Below the pieces are notes generated by a model that saw only the letters and a list, made by a program, of their open reading frames with translations, made no database searches and was not told where the DNA came from. 64,000 bases of DNA, taken from the NCBI GenBank assembly GCA_947453965.1, contig CANGIQ010000004.1, positions 62,001 to 126,000 of the forward strand. The letters are read 5' to 3'. This stretch comes from Comamonadaceae bacterium (GTDB lineage: Bacteria > Pseudomonadota > Gammaproteobacteria > Burkholderiales > Burkholderiaceae_C). Below are positions 34,197-42,412 of this stretch, piece by piece; position 1 is the first letter of the stretch, and every line of letters begins with the position of its first letter. Both the position numbers and the translations under genes were made by a program.

Positions 34197-34745
34197 TCAG
34201 GCGATGTCGACTTGATGCAGCTGGAATTGCTGACTTTTGGCATCCGCAAAGTAATGCTGCAAGGTTTCTTTGACGGTGCGAAACGCAATCTCGTCCCAAG
34301 GCACTTCATCCTCAGCAAACAAGCGTGCTTCCATGGTTTCGTGGCCGGGGTCAAACTGGTCGCTGGTGAGTTGGGCGCGAAAGAAAAAATGCACTTGCCC
34401 CACGCGCACCACGTTCATGATGCTGAAGATGTCTTGCATTTCAAACTGCGCACCGGCTTCTTCGGTGGTCTCGCGCGCGGCGCCCTGGGCCAATGTTTCA
34501 CCCAACTCCATGAAGCCCGCGGGCAAGGTCCACTTGCCCAGCCGAGGTTCGATGTTGCGTTTGCACAGCAAGACCTTGTCGCCCCACACCGGCACGGTAC
34601 CCACCACATTGAGTGGGTTTTCGTAATGGATGGTGTGGCATGACGGGCACACCGCACGCTCACGTGTGTCGCCATCGTCAGGCACACGGTAGCTCACGGC
34701 GCTGCCGCATGATTTGCAATGTTGGATGAGCGGACGGTGCAGCAT
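34197..34745 (-). CDS. Nudix hydrolase with zinc ribbon
   Basis: A nucleotide-diphosphate-type hydrolase of 182 residues. The N-terminal zinc ribbon (CKSCG ... CPSC) resembles that of NADH pyrophosphatase. The Nudix box is complete: GFMELGETLAQGAARETTEEAG. The ATG at 34745 (MLHRPLIQHC) is preferred; the track start at 34811 lies inside the FAH gene. The substrate cannot be told from sequence. It probably shares a transcript with the FAH and monooxygenase genes. Confidence 0.88.
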   Translation of the reverse strand: MLHRPLIQHCKSCGSAVSYRVPDDGDTRERAVCPSCHTIHYENPLNVVGTVPVWGDKVLLCKRNIEPRLGKWTLPAGFMELGETLAQGAARETTEEAGAQFEMQDIFSIMNVVRVGQVHFFFRAQLTSDQFDPGHETMEARLFAEDEVPWDEIAFRTVKETLQHYFADAKSQQFQLHQVDIA

Positions 34746-34764
34746 GCGGGGTCGGCTTTCTGGT

Positions 34765-35460
34765 TTAGGCGACGCGAACTTTGAGTTCGCCCAGGCCTGT
34801 GACGGCACCAACCAGGGTGTCGCCTGACACCACCGCAGCCACGCCTTCGGGCGTGCCGGTGTAGATCAGATCGCCCGGTTGCAATTCCCAAGCGGCAGAC
34901 AAGTGCTCAATGGTTTCGGCAATGTTCCAAATCAGCTTGTGGATGTGGCTGCGTTGGCGGTCCTGGCCGTTGACCTGCACATAGATTTCGGCATTCACCA
35001 CATCACCGGCTTGCGCCGCAGGGGTGATCGGGCCGATCGGCGCGCTCAGATCAAATGCTTTGCCAATGCACCATGGGCGGCCTTGCTTTTTCATCTCGCC
35101 TTGCAAATCGCGGCGCGTCATGTCCAAGCCTACGGCGTAACCGTAGATGTGGTGCATGGCGTCAGCCGCCTTGATGTTTTTGCCGCCTTTGCCAATCGCC
35201 ACCACCAATTCAATTTCGTGGTGCAGGTTCTTGGTCAAGCTGGGGTAGGGCATGGTGCCGGTCTCGCCCGCGTGAACCACGATCAACGCATCTGCAGGCT
35301 TCAAGAAAAAGAAAGGCGGCTCACGACCTGTGAAGCCCATTTCTTTGGCGTGTTCTTCGTAATTGCGGCCCACGCAGTAAATGCGGTGCACGGGAAACGT
35401 TTCGGTTTTGCCCACCACGGGCACCGACACCACGGGGGTGGGAGGGAAGAGATAGCTCAT
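34765..35460 (-). CDS. Fumarylacetoacetate hydrolase family protein
   Basis: FAH-family enzyme, 231 residues, of the short YcgM-like type. Landmarks are YCVGRNYEEHAKEMG, FFFLKPADAL, the metal site HHEIELVVAIG, and GYAVGLDMTRRDLQ followed by a conserved Lys (IGKAFD), then GDLIYTGTPEGV. Short members act as acylpyruvases or oxaloacetate decarboxylases. It follows the monooxygenase-like gene by 27 bases. Confidence 0.9.
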   Translation of the reverse strand: MSYLFPPTPVVSVPVVGKTETFPVHRIYCVGRNYEEHAKEMGFTGREPPFFFLKPADALIVVHAGETGTMPYPSLTKNLHHEIELVVAIGKGGKNIKAADAMHHIYGYAVGLDMTRRDLQGEMKKQGRPWCIGKAFDLSAPIGPITPAAQAGDVVNAEIYVQVNGQDRQRSHIHKLIWNIAETIEHLSAAWELQPGDLIYTGTPEGVAAVVSGDTLVGAVTGLGELKVRVA

Positions 35461-35487
35461 GGGTGTGTCCTGTTTGTGGTTTTGGGC

Positions 35488-35793
35488 TCAGTTGACAGAT
35501 TTAGCGACCAGCTCGAAATGCTCGACGACTGGGGGCTGGGCAAAGAAAGGTCCGACGATGGCGCGCCATTCGGCAAAACCGGGCGATTCACGAAAGTCCA
35601 CCGTGTGGTTCTCGAGCGTGGTCCAAAAAATTTGCAGCACATAGCGCTCAGGTGATTCCACGCCGCGGTTGACTTTGAACCCTTCAAAGCCCTTGGCCTT
35701 GGCAATCACAGTGTTCAAACCGTGTTGGATGGCTTGGTCAAAAGCGGCTTGCTGGCCGGGCTGAATGCGGATGTCGGCGAGTTCGAGAATCAT
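35488..35793 (-). CDS. ABM-domain (antibiotic biosynthesis monooxygenase-like) protein
   Basis: A ferredoxin-like-fold protein of 101 residues with the segment LADIRIQPGQQAAFDQAI and a late HFELVAKS. Typical of small ABM/EthD-like proteins, many of which have no proven activity. The ATG at 35793 (MILELADI) is preferred over the track start 16 codons upstream. Confidence 0.75.
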   Translation of the reverse strand: MILELADIRIQPGQQAAFDQAIQHGLNTVIAKAKGFEGFKVNRGVESPERYVLQIFWTTLENHTVDFRESPGFAEWRAIVGPFFAQPPVVEHFELVAKSVN

Positions 35794-35901
35794 GGCGTGC
35801 TCATGGGTTAAGACAAGCACCAAGTCTAACGTCAGGCCCACAAGAGTTGGCGTCCCATGTGTGATATTCGAGGTGCTATCCGTTCACGCTATCCTTGCGC
35901 C

Positions 35902-36657
35902 ATGAACATCACAGACTGGCCCTTGCCTGCAGGCGTCCACGCCGTGTGCACCACGCGCTTGGGTGGTGTGTCGCAAGCGCCGTTCGACAGTTTCAACCTG
36001 GGTGACCATGTCAACGATGTGCCTGCGCATGTCGCTGCCAACCGAGCCTTGTTGCAACAGCAGCTTCAAACCGCGCGGCCCGTGTTTTTGCAGCAAGTGC
36101 ATGGGGTGGATGTGGTGGCCTTGAATGCGCAGACCCCAAATGGCACGGTGGCTGATGCATGTTTCACCACCGACATCGGTGTGGCATGCACCATCATGGT
36201 GGCCGATTGCTTGCCCCTGCTGTTCACAGATTTAGAAGGTCAAGTGGTGGCTGCAGCTCACGCAGGCTGGCGCGGTTTGGCGCAAGGGGTGATCGAGCAC
36301 ACGGTGCAGGCCCTATGCAAGGCGGTGAACGTTCAGCCCAAAGACCTGCGTGTTTGGTTGGGCCCATGTATCGGACCTTCTGCTTTTGAGGTGGGGGATG
36401 AGGTGCGCGAAGCCTTCATCGCGCATCACACCGACGCGCAGCGCATGTTCCAGCCACATCCCGCGCATGCGCACAAATGGCTGGCCGATTTAGCGGGGTT
36501 GGCGCGTCAACGGCTGCAAGCCTTGGGGGTTTTGTCCATCGCAGGCAATGACAGCACACGCGCGTGGTGCACCGTCAGTCAAGCTTCAAGCTTCTTTTCC
36601 TACCGACGCGACGGTGTCACGGGACGTTTCGGGGTGTGCATCTGGCGCAGCGCTTGA
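35902..36657 (+). CDS. pgeF: Peptidoglycan editing factor PgeF (YfiH, laccase domain)
   Basis: A copper/zinc multicopper-like protein of 251 residues. Landmarks are FLQQVHGVDVV, MVADCLPLLFTD, AAAHAGWRGLAQGVIEH and GPCIGPSAFEVGDEVRE, with the metal Cys and His residues kept. Escherichia coli YfiH/PgeF edits the muropeptide precursor UDP-MurNAc-L-Ser. The ATG at 35902 (MNITDWPLP) is preferred. Its 3' end overlaps the small membrane gene on the other strand by 72 bases. Confidence 0.9.
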   Translation: MNITDWPLPAGVHAVCTTRLGGVSQAPFDSFNLGDHVNDVPAHVAANRALLQQQLQTARPVFLQQVHGVDVVALNAQTPNGTVADACFTTDIGVACTIMVADCLPLLFTDLEGQVVAAAHAGWRGLAQGVIEHTVQALCKAVNVQPKDLRVWLGPCIGPSAFEVGDEVREAFIAHHTDAQRMFQPHPAHAHKWLADLAGLARQRLQALGVLSIAGNDSTRAWCTVSQASSFFSYRRDGVTGRFGVCIWRSA

Positions 36658-36858
36658 CGCTTGAGCCAGGGCTTCTTGCGCTTTGCGTGCACGGCGTCTG
36701 GCGGGTGAACCCATGATGTAACCCACCACGCCCATAGGTAAAACCCCATAGAGTAAAAACGTGAAGACGGCCCCCAAAACCGAGCCGATAGGGCTGGTGG
36801 CTTCGGCCACCGCCATCATCAAGGCCACATAAAGCCACGCAATCAATACCAAATACAT
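36586..36858 (-). CDS. Small membrane protein of unknown function
   Basis: A 90-residue protein with two hydrophobic segments (MYLVLIAWLYVALMMAVA and VFTFLLYGVLPMGVVGYIMG), then a basic patch (ARRRARKA) and a polar tail. Nothing indicates a function. It is divergent from phaC and convergent with pgeF, with 72 bases of overlap with the latter. Its clean hydrophobic layout and its own start support a real gene. Confidence 0.65.
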   Translation of the reverse strand: MYLVLIAWLYVALMMAVAEATSPIGSVLGAVFTFLLYGVLPMGVVGYIMGSPARRRARKAQEALAQASSAAPDAHPETSRDTVASVGKEA

Positions 36859-36958
36859 TTTGTATACGCCTAACTTTGATGTCTGTCAGAAAATCGAAGG
36901 GTATTTCAAGACATACTGGCGACAGTCGATCAAGAAATTCGAAATCAGGAGACAAGCA

Positions 36959-38632
36959 ATGGACCAGAATTCTGCCTTAAAGAGTTTGAGCGAGGGTTGG
37001 TTGAAGGCCCTGGCGTCTTTCCAAACACTGGGCACCCAAGGTGGTGGTACGCCTCAACTCAGTTTCGCGGCTGACAAACTCGAGGCTTTGCAAAAGCAAT
37101 ACATGACCGAGGCCACCGAGTTGTGGAACCAAAGCTTGCACGGTGCGCCGACTGTCAAAGACCGTCGCTTCTCTGGCGATGCATGGGCTCAAAACCCCGT
37201 GGCTGCCTTTGCGGCCGCCGCGTACATGCTCAACACCCGCACCTTGATGGGCTTGACCGATGCGGCAGAAACGGATGCCAAAACCAAAGCCCGCATTCAA
37301 TTTGCTGTTGAGCAATGGGCCGCGGCCACCGCCCCCAGCAACTTCTTGGCGCTGAACGCAGACGCGCAGAAAAAAGCCATCGACACACATGGCGAAAGTA
37401 TTTCCAAAGGCATTCAAAACTTGCTGCACGACATGCAGCAAGGCCATGTGTCCATGACCGACGAGAGCTTGTTTGAGGTGGGTAAGAACGTGGCCACCAC
37501 CGAAGGCAAGGTGGTGTTTGAAAACGAGTTCTTCCAATTGCTGGAATACAAGCCCTTGACAGCCAAGGTCTACGAGCGTCCTTTCTTGTTGATCCCACCT
37601 TGCATCAACAAGTTCTATATCTTGGACCTGCAGCCCGAAAACTCGCTCATTCGCTATGCCGTGAGCCAAGGCCACCGCACGTTTGTGGTGAGCTGGCGCA
37701 ACCCCGACGAATCGTTGAAACACACCACCTGGGACAACTATGTGGAAGACGTGGCGATTCAGGCGATTTCGGTGGTGCAAGAAATTGCCAATGCCAAACA
37801 AATCAATGCCTTGGGCTTTTGCGTCGGCGGCACGATTTTGTCGAACGCCTTGGCCGTGTTGGCGGCACGCGGGCAAAAGCCTGTGGCCAGTGCCACTTTC
37901 TTGACCACCTTGATCGACTTCCGCGACACCGGCGTGCTGGATGTGTTCATTGACGACAACTTCGTCAAGTTCCGCGAAGCGCAGTTTGCCAGCGGTGGCC
38001 TGATGAAGGGCAAAGACATGGCGTCGACCTTCAGCTTTTTGCGTCCCAACGATTTGGTGTGGAACTATGTGGTGGGCAACTACCTCAAGGGCGAAACCCC
38101 ACCCCCGTTTGACTTGCTCTACTGGAACAGCGACTCCACCAACTTGCCTGGCCCGATGTATGCCTGGTATTTGCGCAACACCTATTTGGAGAACAACCTC
38201 ATCAAGCCCGGCAAAGCCACGGTGTGTGGTGAAAAAATTGACCTCTCCAAAGTCAATATCCCGGTCTACATCTATGGCTCACGGGAAGACCACATCGTGC
38301 CCATTGGCGGCTCGTATGCCTCTACCCAAGTCTTCCCAGGTAAAAAGCGTTTTGTGATGGGTGCGTCAGGCCACATCGCCGGCGTGATCAACCCCCCAGC
38401 AGCCAAGAAGCGTTGCTACTGGACGGGCAGCGACACCAGCTTTCCCGCCGATGTGCAGCAGTGGATTGGCAAGGCCAAAGAACACCCAGGCAGCTGGTGG
38501 ACCGATTGGTCGACTTGGCTCAAAGCGCATGCGGGCAAACAGATTGCGGCGCCTAAAACCTATGGCCGCGGCAAGCACAAAGCGATTGAGAACGCACCCG
38601 GCCGTTACGTCAAAGAACGCGCCAGCAATTGA
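36959..38632 (+). CDS. phaC: Class I poly(3-hydroxyalkanoate) synthase
   Basis: Polymerises 3-hydroxyacyl-CoA into PHA granules, 557 residues from the ATG at 36959. The lipase-like box GFCVGGTIL holds the catalytic Cys (C288), with the Asp in GSREDHIVP and the His in GASGHIAGVIN. Length and the N-terminal non-conserved 100 residues fit class I. The leader CAGGAGACAA is shared with phaA and phaB. First gene of the phaCAB operon. Confidence 0.96.
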   Translation: MDQNSALKSLSEGWLKALASFQTLGTQGGGTPQLSFAADKLEALQKQYMTEATELWNQSLHGAPTVKDRRFSGDAWAQNPVAAFAAAAYMLNTRTLMGLTDAAETDAKTKARIQFAVEQWAAATAPSNFLALNADAQKKAIDTHGESISKGIQNLLHDMQQGHVSMTDESLFEVGKNVATTEGKVVFENEFFQLLEYKPLTAKVYERPFLLIPPCINKFYILDLQPENSLIRYAVSQGHRTFVVSWRNPDESLKHTTWDNYVEDVAIQAISVVQEIANAKQINALGFCVGGTILSNALAVLAARGQKPVASATFLTTLIDFRDTGVLDVFIDDNFVKFREAQFASGGLMKGKDMASTFSFLRPNDLVWNYVVGNYLKGETPPPFDLLYWNSDSTNLPGPMYAWYLRNTYLENNLIKPGKATVCGEKIDLSKVNIPVYIYGSREDHIVPIGGSYASTQVFPGKKRFVMGASGHIAGVINPPAAKKRCYWTGSDTSFPADVQQWIGKAKEHPGSWWTDWSTWLKAHAGKQIAAPKTYGRGKHKAIENAPGRYVKERASN

Positions 38633-38671
38633 TTTCAGCGATTGATTTTTTACACGACAACAGGAGACAAC

Positions 38672-39850
38672 ATGGAAGACATCGTCATCGTTTCAGCCGC
38701 ACGCACAGCCGTCGGCAAGTTTGGTGGTTCATTGGCAAAAATTGCTGCCACCGATTTGGGCTCCATCGTGATTCGTGAAGCCTTGGCGCGCGCCAAGGTG
38801 GACCCTGCCTTGGTGGGCGAAGTGATCATGGGCCAAGTGCTGGCCGCTGGCGCAGGTCAAAACCCTGCACGTCAGGCCTTGATGAAGTCCGGTGTTCCCA
38901 ATGCCGTGCCTGCCTTGACCATCAACGCGGTGTGTGGTTCTGGTTTGAAGGCGGTCATGTTGGCCGCCCAAGCGGTGGCCTATGGCGACAGCGAGATCGT
39001 GGTGGCCGGTGGTCAAGAAAACATGAGCGCATCACCGCACGTGTTGTTGGGCTCGCGCGATGGCCAACGCATGGGCAACTGGAACATGGTCGACTCGATG
39101 ATCGTCGACGGTTTGTGGGATGTGTACAACCAATACCACATGGGCATCACGGCTGAAAACGTGGCCAAAGCGCACGGCATCAGCCGCGACATGCAAGACG
39201 CCTTGGCCTTGGCCAGCCAACAAAAAGCCTCTGCCGCCCAAGACGCGGGCAAGTTCAAAGATGAAATCGTGTCAGTGAACATCCCACAGCGCAAAGGCGA
39301 TCCTGTGGTGTTCAATGTTGACGAGTACATCAATAAAAAAACCAATGCCGAAGCCCTCGCAGGCTTGCGTCCTGCGTTTGACAAAGCCGGTACGGTGACC
39401 GCAGGCAATGCCTCGGGCATCAACGACGGCGCGGCTGCCGTGGTGGTGATGACGGCCAAAAAAGCGGCCGCCCTGGGTCTCAAGCCCTTGGCACGCATTG
39501 CTGCGTTTGGCACCAGCGGTTTGGACCCCGCGATCATGGGCATGGGCCCGGTATCGGCGTCGCGCAAAGCCTTGCAACGCGCAGGCTGGAAGGCTGCGGA
39601 TGTGGACTTGTTCGAGCTCAATGAAGCCTTTGCCGCACAAGCCTGTGCGGTGAACAAAGAATTGGACATCGATCCAGCCAAAGTCAACGTCAACGGCGGC
39701 GCCATTGCGATTGGCCACCCCATCGGTGCGTCGGGTTGCCGCATCTTGGTCACTTTGTTGCACGAGATGCAGCGTCGCGATGCCAAGAAGGGCTTGGCCG
39801 CTTTGTGCATTGGTGGCGGCATGGGGGTTTCTCTGGCCTTGGAGCGTTGA
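38672..39850 (+). CDS. phaA: Acetyl-CoA acetyltransferase (beta-ketothiolase)
   Basis: Condenses two acetyl-CoA to acetoacetyl-CoA, the first step to PHB. 392 residues from ATG 38672 (MEDIVIVSAARTAVGKFGG). Catalytic residues are C88 in NAVCGSG, the His in GHPIGASG and the Cys in CIGGGMG. Spacing to phaC is 39 bases and the Shine-Dalgarno leader is the same CAGGAGACAA. It belongs to the PHB operon, though it can also serve ketone or beta-oxidation pathways. Confidence 0.96.
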   Translation: MEDIVIVSAARTAVGKFGGSLAKIAATDLGSIVIREALARAKVDPALVGEVIMGQVLAAGAGQNPARQALMKSGVPNAVPALTINAVCGSGLKAVMLAAQAVAYGDSEIVVAGGQENMSASPHVLLGSRDGQRMGNWNMVDSMIVDGLWDVYNQYHMGITAENVAKAHGISRDMQDALALASQQKASAAQDAGKFKDEIVSVNIPQRKGDPVVFNVDEYINKKTNAEALAGLRPAFDKAGTVTAGNASGINDGAAAVVVMTAKKAAALGLKPLARIAAFGTSGLDPAIMGMGPVSASRKALQRAGWKAADVDLFELNEAFAAQACAVNKELDIDPAKVNVNGGAIAIGHPIGASGCRILVTLLHEMQRRDAKKGLAALCIGGGMGVSLALER

Positions 39851-39906
39851 TCGCGTCAGTTAAAGTTTTTAGTCAGTTCAATAACTCATACAACAGGAGA
39901 CAAGTG

Positions 39907-40644
39907 ATGAGCAAAAAAGTAGCGTATGTAACAGGTGGTATGGGTGGCATCGGGACCGCGATTTGCCAGCGTCTGCATCAAGAAGGTTTCACCGTGATCG
40001 CGGGCTGCGGCCCCACACGTGACTTCAAAAAATGGTTGGACGAGCAAAAAGCATTGGGCTACACCTTCTACGCTTCTGTGGGTAACGTCGCGGATTGGGA
40101 CTCCACGGTAGAAGCTTTCACCAAAGCCAAGGCTGAGCACGGCCCGATCGATGTGTTGGTGAACAACGCCGGTATCACCAAGGACCGCATGTTCTTGAAG
40201 ATGAGCAAAGAAGACTGGGATGCGGTGATGAGCACCAACCTCGACTCCATGTTCAACGTGACTAAGCAAGTCGTGCCCGATATGGTCGACCGTGGCTGGG
40301 GCCGCATCATCAACATCTCGTCAGTCAACGGTGAAAAAGGCCAAGCGGGTCAAACCAACTACTCGGCCGCCAAAGCCGGTATGCACGGTTTCTCCATGGC
40401 CCTGGCGCAAGAGCTGGCCACCAAAGGCGTGACGGTGAACACTGTGTCGCCTGGTTACATCGGTACCGACATGGTCAATGCCATCCGTCCTGATGTGTTG
40501 GAAAAAATCGTGGCCACCGTGCCGGTCAAGCGTTTGGGCAAACCTGCTGAAATTGCTTCCATCATTGCCTGGATGGCCAGCGAAGACGGTGGCTACACCA
40601 CCGGCGCTGATTTTGCGGTCAACGGTGGTTTGCACATGGGTTGA
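39907..40644 (+). CDS. phaB: Acetoacetyl-CoA reductase
   Basis: NADPH-dependent short-chain dehydrogenase making (R)-3-hydroxybutyryl-CoA. 245 residues from ATG 39907. The glycine-rich motif is TGGMGGIGTAICQRL, the NNAG motif is NNAGITKD, and the catalytic triad includes Ser in NISSVNG and YSAAK. The longer track start lies inside phaA. The leader CAGGAGACAAGTG repeats that of phaC and phaA. A terminator follows 34 bases later. Confidence 0.96.
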   Translation: MSKKVAYVTGGMGGIGTAICQRLHQEGFTVIAGCGPTRDFKKWLDEQKALGYTFYASVGNVADWDSTVEAFTKAKAEHGPIDVLVNNAGITKDRMFLKMSKEDWDAVMSTNLDSMFNVTKQVVPDMVDRGWGRIINISSVNGEKGQAGQTNYSAAKAGMHGFSMALAQELATKGVTVNTVSPGYIGTDMVNAIRPDVLEKIVATVPVKRLGKPAEIASIIAWMASEDGGYTTGADFAVNGGLHMG

Positions 40645-40678
40645 TGTAGGTGATGCCTCGGGCATCCTGCTGACCCCC

Positions 40679-40708
40679 AAAAGCCGCAGCTTGGTCTGCG
40701 GCTTTTTT
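40679..40708 (+). terminator. Rho-independent terminator of phaCAB
   Basis: AAAAGCCGCAG and CTGCGGCTTTT form an 11-base stem around a 6-base loop, followed by T. A smaller hairpin (GATGCC TCG GGCATC) lies just before it. Confidence 0.9.
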
Positions 40709-40779
40709 CATGGCCGTGTGCCCTAAGTGTTAACCCGTCATTTAATTTTGTTAGAGTTGTCAAAGTTAATAACAAATAT

Positions 40780-40791
40780 GGCAAATTTGCC
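40780..40791 (+). promoter_or_regulatory. Palindrome abutting the methyltransferase ribosome site
   Basis: GGCAAATTTGCC is a perfect 12-base palindrome. It touches the GGAGG ribosome-binding site of the next gene, so a bound protein or a folded leader could affect expression. No regulator can be named. Confidence 0.4.
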
Positions 40792-40799
40792 GGAGGATT

Positions 40800-41513
40800 A
40801 TGGGCGATTACACCAATATGGCGGGGTACTACGACGTCATCATGACCTCGGGCTACTACGACTACGCGAAGATTGTGGACAGCCTGGTGGCACACCAACC
40901 CCGACGCAATGTGTTGGAAATCGGGTGCGGGACGGGTTTGATTTTGGAAGAGTTGGCCAAGCGTCAGCCGCAGCTGCCGATCACCGGCATTGATTTGACC
41001 GCGCCTATGCTCTCCATTGCGCAAAAGCGTTTGGCGCCTTTTTCAACTGTGTCTTTGTCGCAGCAAAACATCACCGAGTTATCGCTCAACGAAAAGCATG
41101 AATTGGCGTTTTCTTACGGCGGTGTTTGGTACTTTGTGATCGACGGCGACAAAGAGCCATTCATGGTCAGCCATATTGCCGATGAACAAGCCAATCACTT
41201 GGGCTTTCAACACTTGGCTCAACACATGGCGGTGGGTGGTACCTTGTTGTTGGGCATTCAAGGTCCGCACCACGACTACGAGACCGTGATTTCCAACGGC
41301 ATGAAGTACTCGCAAAAAATTGATCCCACTGACATTGGATTCACCAAGCACTATTACCTAAAGGACGGCGATCACAAAGTGATGGACCAAACCGTCCACT
41401 ACCGCACCTACACCTTTACCCAGGCGCAGGCCCTGATGGGAGCCTATGGCTTCGAGTACGTGGCCAAGAAAGACACGCATCAGCTGTTTTTGCAGTTCAA
41501 GAAAGTGAAATGA
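40800..41513 (+). CDS. Class I SAM-dependent methyltransferase
   Basis: A 237-residue methyltransferase. The SAM-binding motif is VLEIGCGTGLILEELAK, followed by TGIDLTAPMLSIAQKRL. The start MGDYTNMAGYYDVIM resembles small-molecule methyltransferases. No substrate is indicated. It overlaps the next gene, an hydroxyisobutyrate-dehydrogenase-like gene, at ATGATG, and begins after GGAGG. Confidence 0.85.
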   Translation: MGDYTNMAGYYDVIMTSGYYDYAKIVDSLVAHQPRRNVLEIGCGTGLILEELAKRQPQLPITGIDLTAPMLSIAQKRLAPFSTVSLSQQNITELSLNEKHELAFSYGGVWYFVIDGDKEPFMVSHIADEQANHLGFQHLAQHMAVGGTLLLGIQGPHHDYETVISNGMKYSQKIDPTDIGFTKHYYLKDGDHKVMDQTVHYRTYTFTQAQALMGAYGFEYVAKKDTHQLFLQFKKVK

Positions 41514-42412
41514 TGAGCGCTGCCAAACCGAAGTTGTTTTTCATCGGCGTCGGCAATATGGGCAACCCCATGGCCGCGAACCTGGTCAAGGCCGGTTACG
41601 CCGTCACGGTGTTTGACGTGGCGCGCGCCAAAGCCGACAACTTGCTGGCCTTGGGCGCCACCTGGGGCAACAGCTTGGCCGAAGGCGCCGCACAGGCCGA
41701 TGTGGTGATGGCCTCGTTGCCAGGCCCCGTGCAAGTGCGCGAGGTGATGCTGGGCGAGCAGGGCGTGTTGGCCCATGTCAAAGCGGGCACGACCGTGATT
41801 GATACCTCCACCAGTGCGGTGGATTTGGTGCGTGAGTTGGTGGCACTGGCTAAAGCCAAAGGCGTGGACTTTTTAGAAGCGCCTGTCACCAATGCCGTGG
41901 ATATGGCGGCGCTGGGCCGTTTGTCTGTGTTTGTGGGTGGCGATGCCGCCTGCTTTGAAAAGCACAAACCCATCTTTGATGTGATTGGCGAAAAGATTTT
42001 TCACGTGGGCGAGCCAGGCAATGGCGCCACTATCAAGTTGCTCACCAATTTACTTTGGTTCGTCAGTGCGGCAGCCATTGGCGAGGGGTTGATGCTGGGG
42101 GCCAAAGCCGGTATTCCTTTGCACACCGTGTGGGAAGCCATCAAGTCCAGCGCGGGCAACAGCTGGGTGGCCGAGCACGATGTGCCATCCATCTTTGCGG
42201 GGCATTACGACCCCAGCTTTTCGCTCGCCTTGTGCTGCAAAGATTTGGGCCTCATCAACGACATCGCCAAATCGCAAGGCTATGAATTGCCCATGGGCGG
42301 CATGGCGCAAACACTGTTTCAACAAGCCATGAGCACCTATGGTCCCGATGCGGCCGAGTTGCATGTGGTCAAACTGCTGGAAGAACGTGTGGGACACATG
42401 TTGCGACCATGA
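41510..42412 (+). CDS. NAD(P)-dependent beta-hydroxyacid dehydrogenase
   Basis: Member of the 3-hydroxyisobutyrate dehydrogenase / tartronate semialdehyde reductase family, 300 residues. The nucleotide motif is FIGVGNMGNPMAANLVKAGY, the catalytic Lys is in GNGATIKLLTNLL, and TVIDTSTSAVDLV is the substrate-side motif. Its stop overlaps the aminotransferase start. Substrate unknown; coupling with a class III aminotransferase suggests a hydroxy- and amino-acid conversion. Confidence 0.9.
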   Translation: MMSAAKPKLFFIGVGNMGNPMAANLVKAGYAVTVFDVARAKADNLLALGATWGNSLAEGAAQADVVMASLPGPVQVREVMLGEQGVLAHVKAGTTVIDTSTSAVDLVRELVALAKAKGVDFLEAPVTNAVDMAALGRLSVFVGGDAACFEKHKPIFDVIGEKIFHVGEPGNGATIKLLTNLLWFVSAAAIGEGLMLGAKAGIPLHTVWEAIKSSAGNSWVAEHDVPSIFAGHYDPSFSLALCCKDLGLINDIAKSQGYELPMGGMAQTLFQQAMSTYGPDAAELHVVKLLEERVGHMLRP

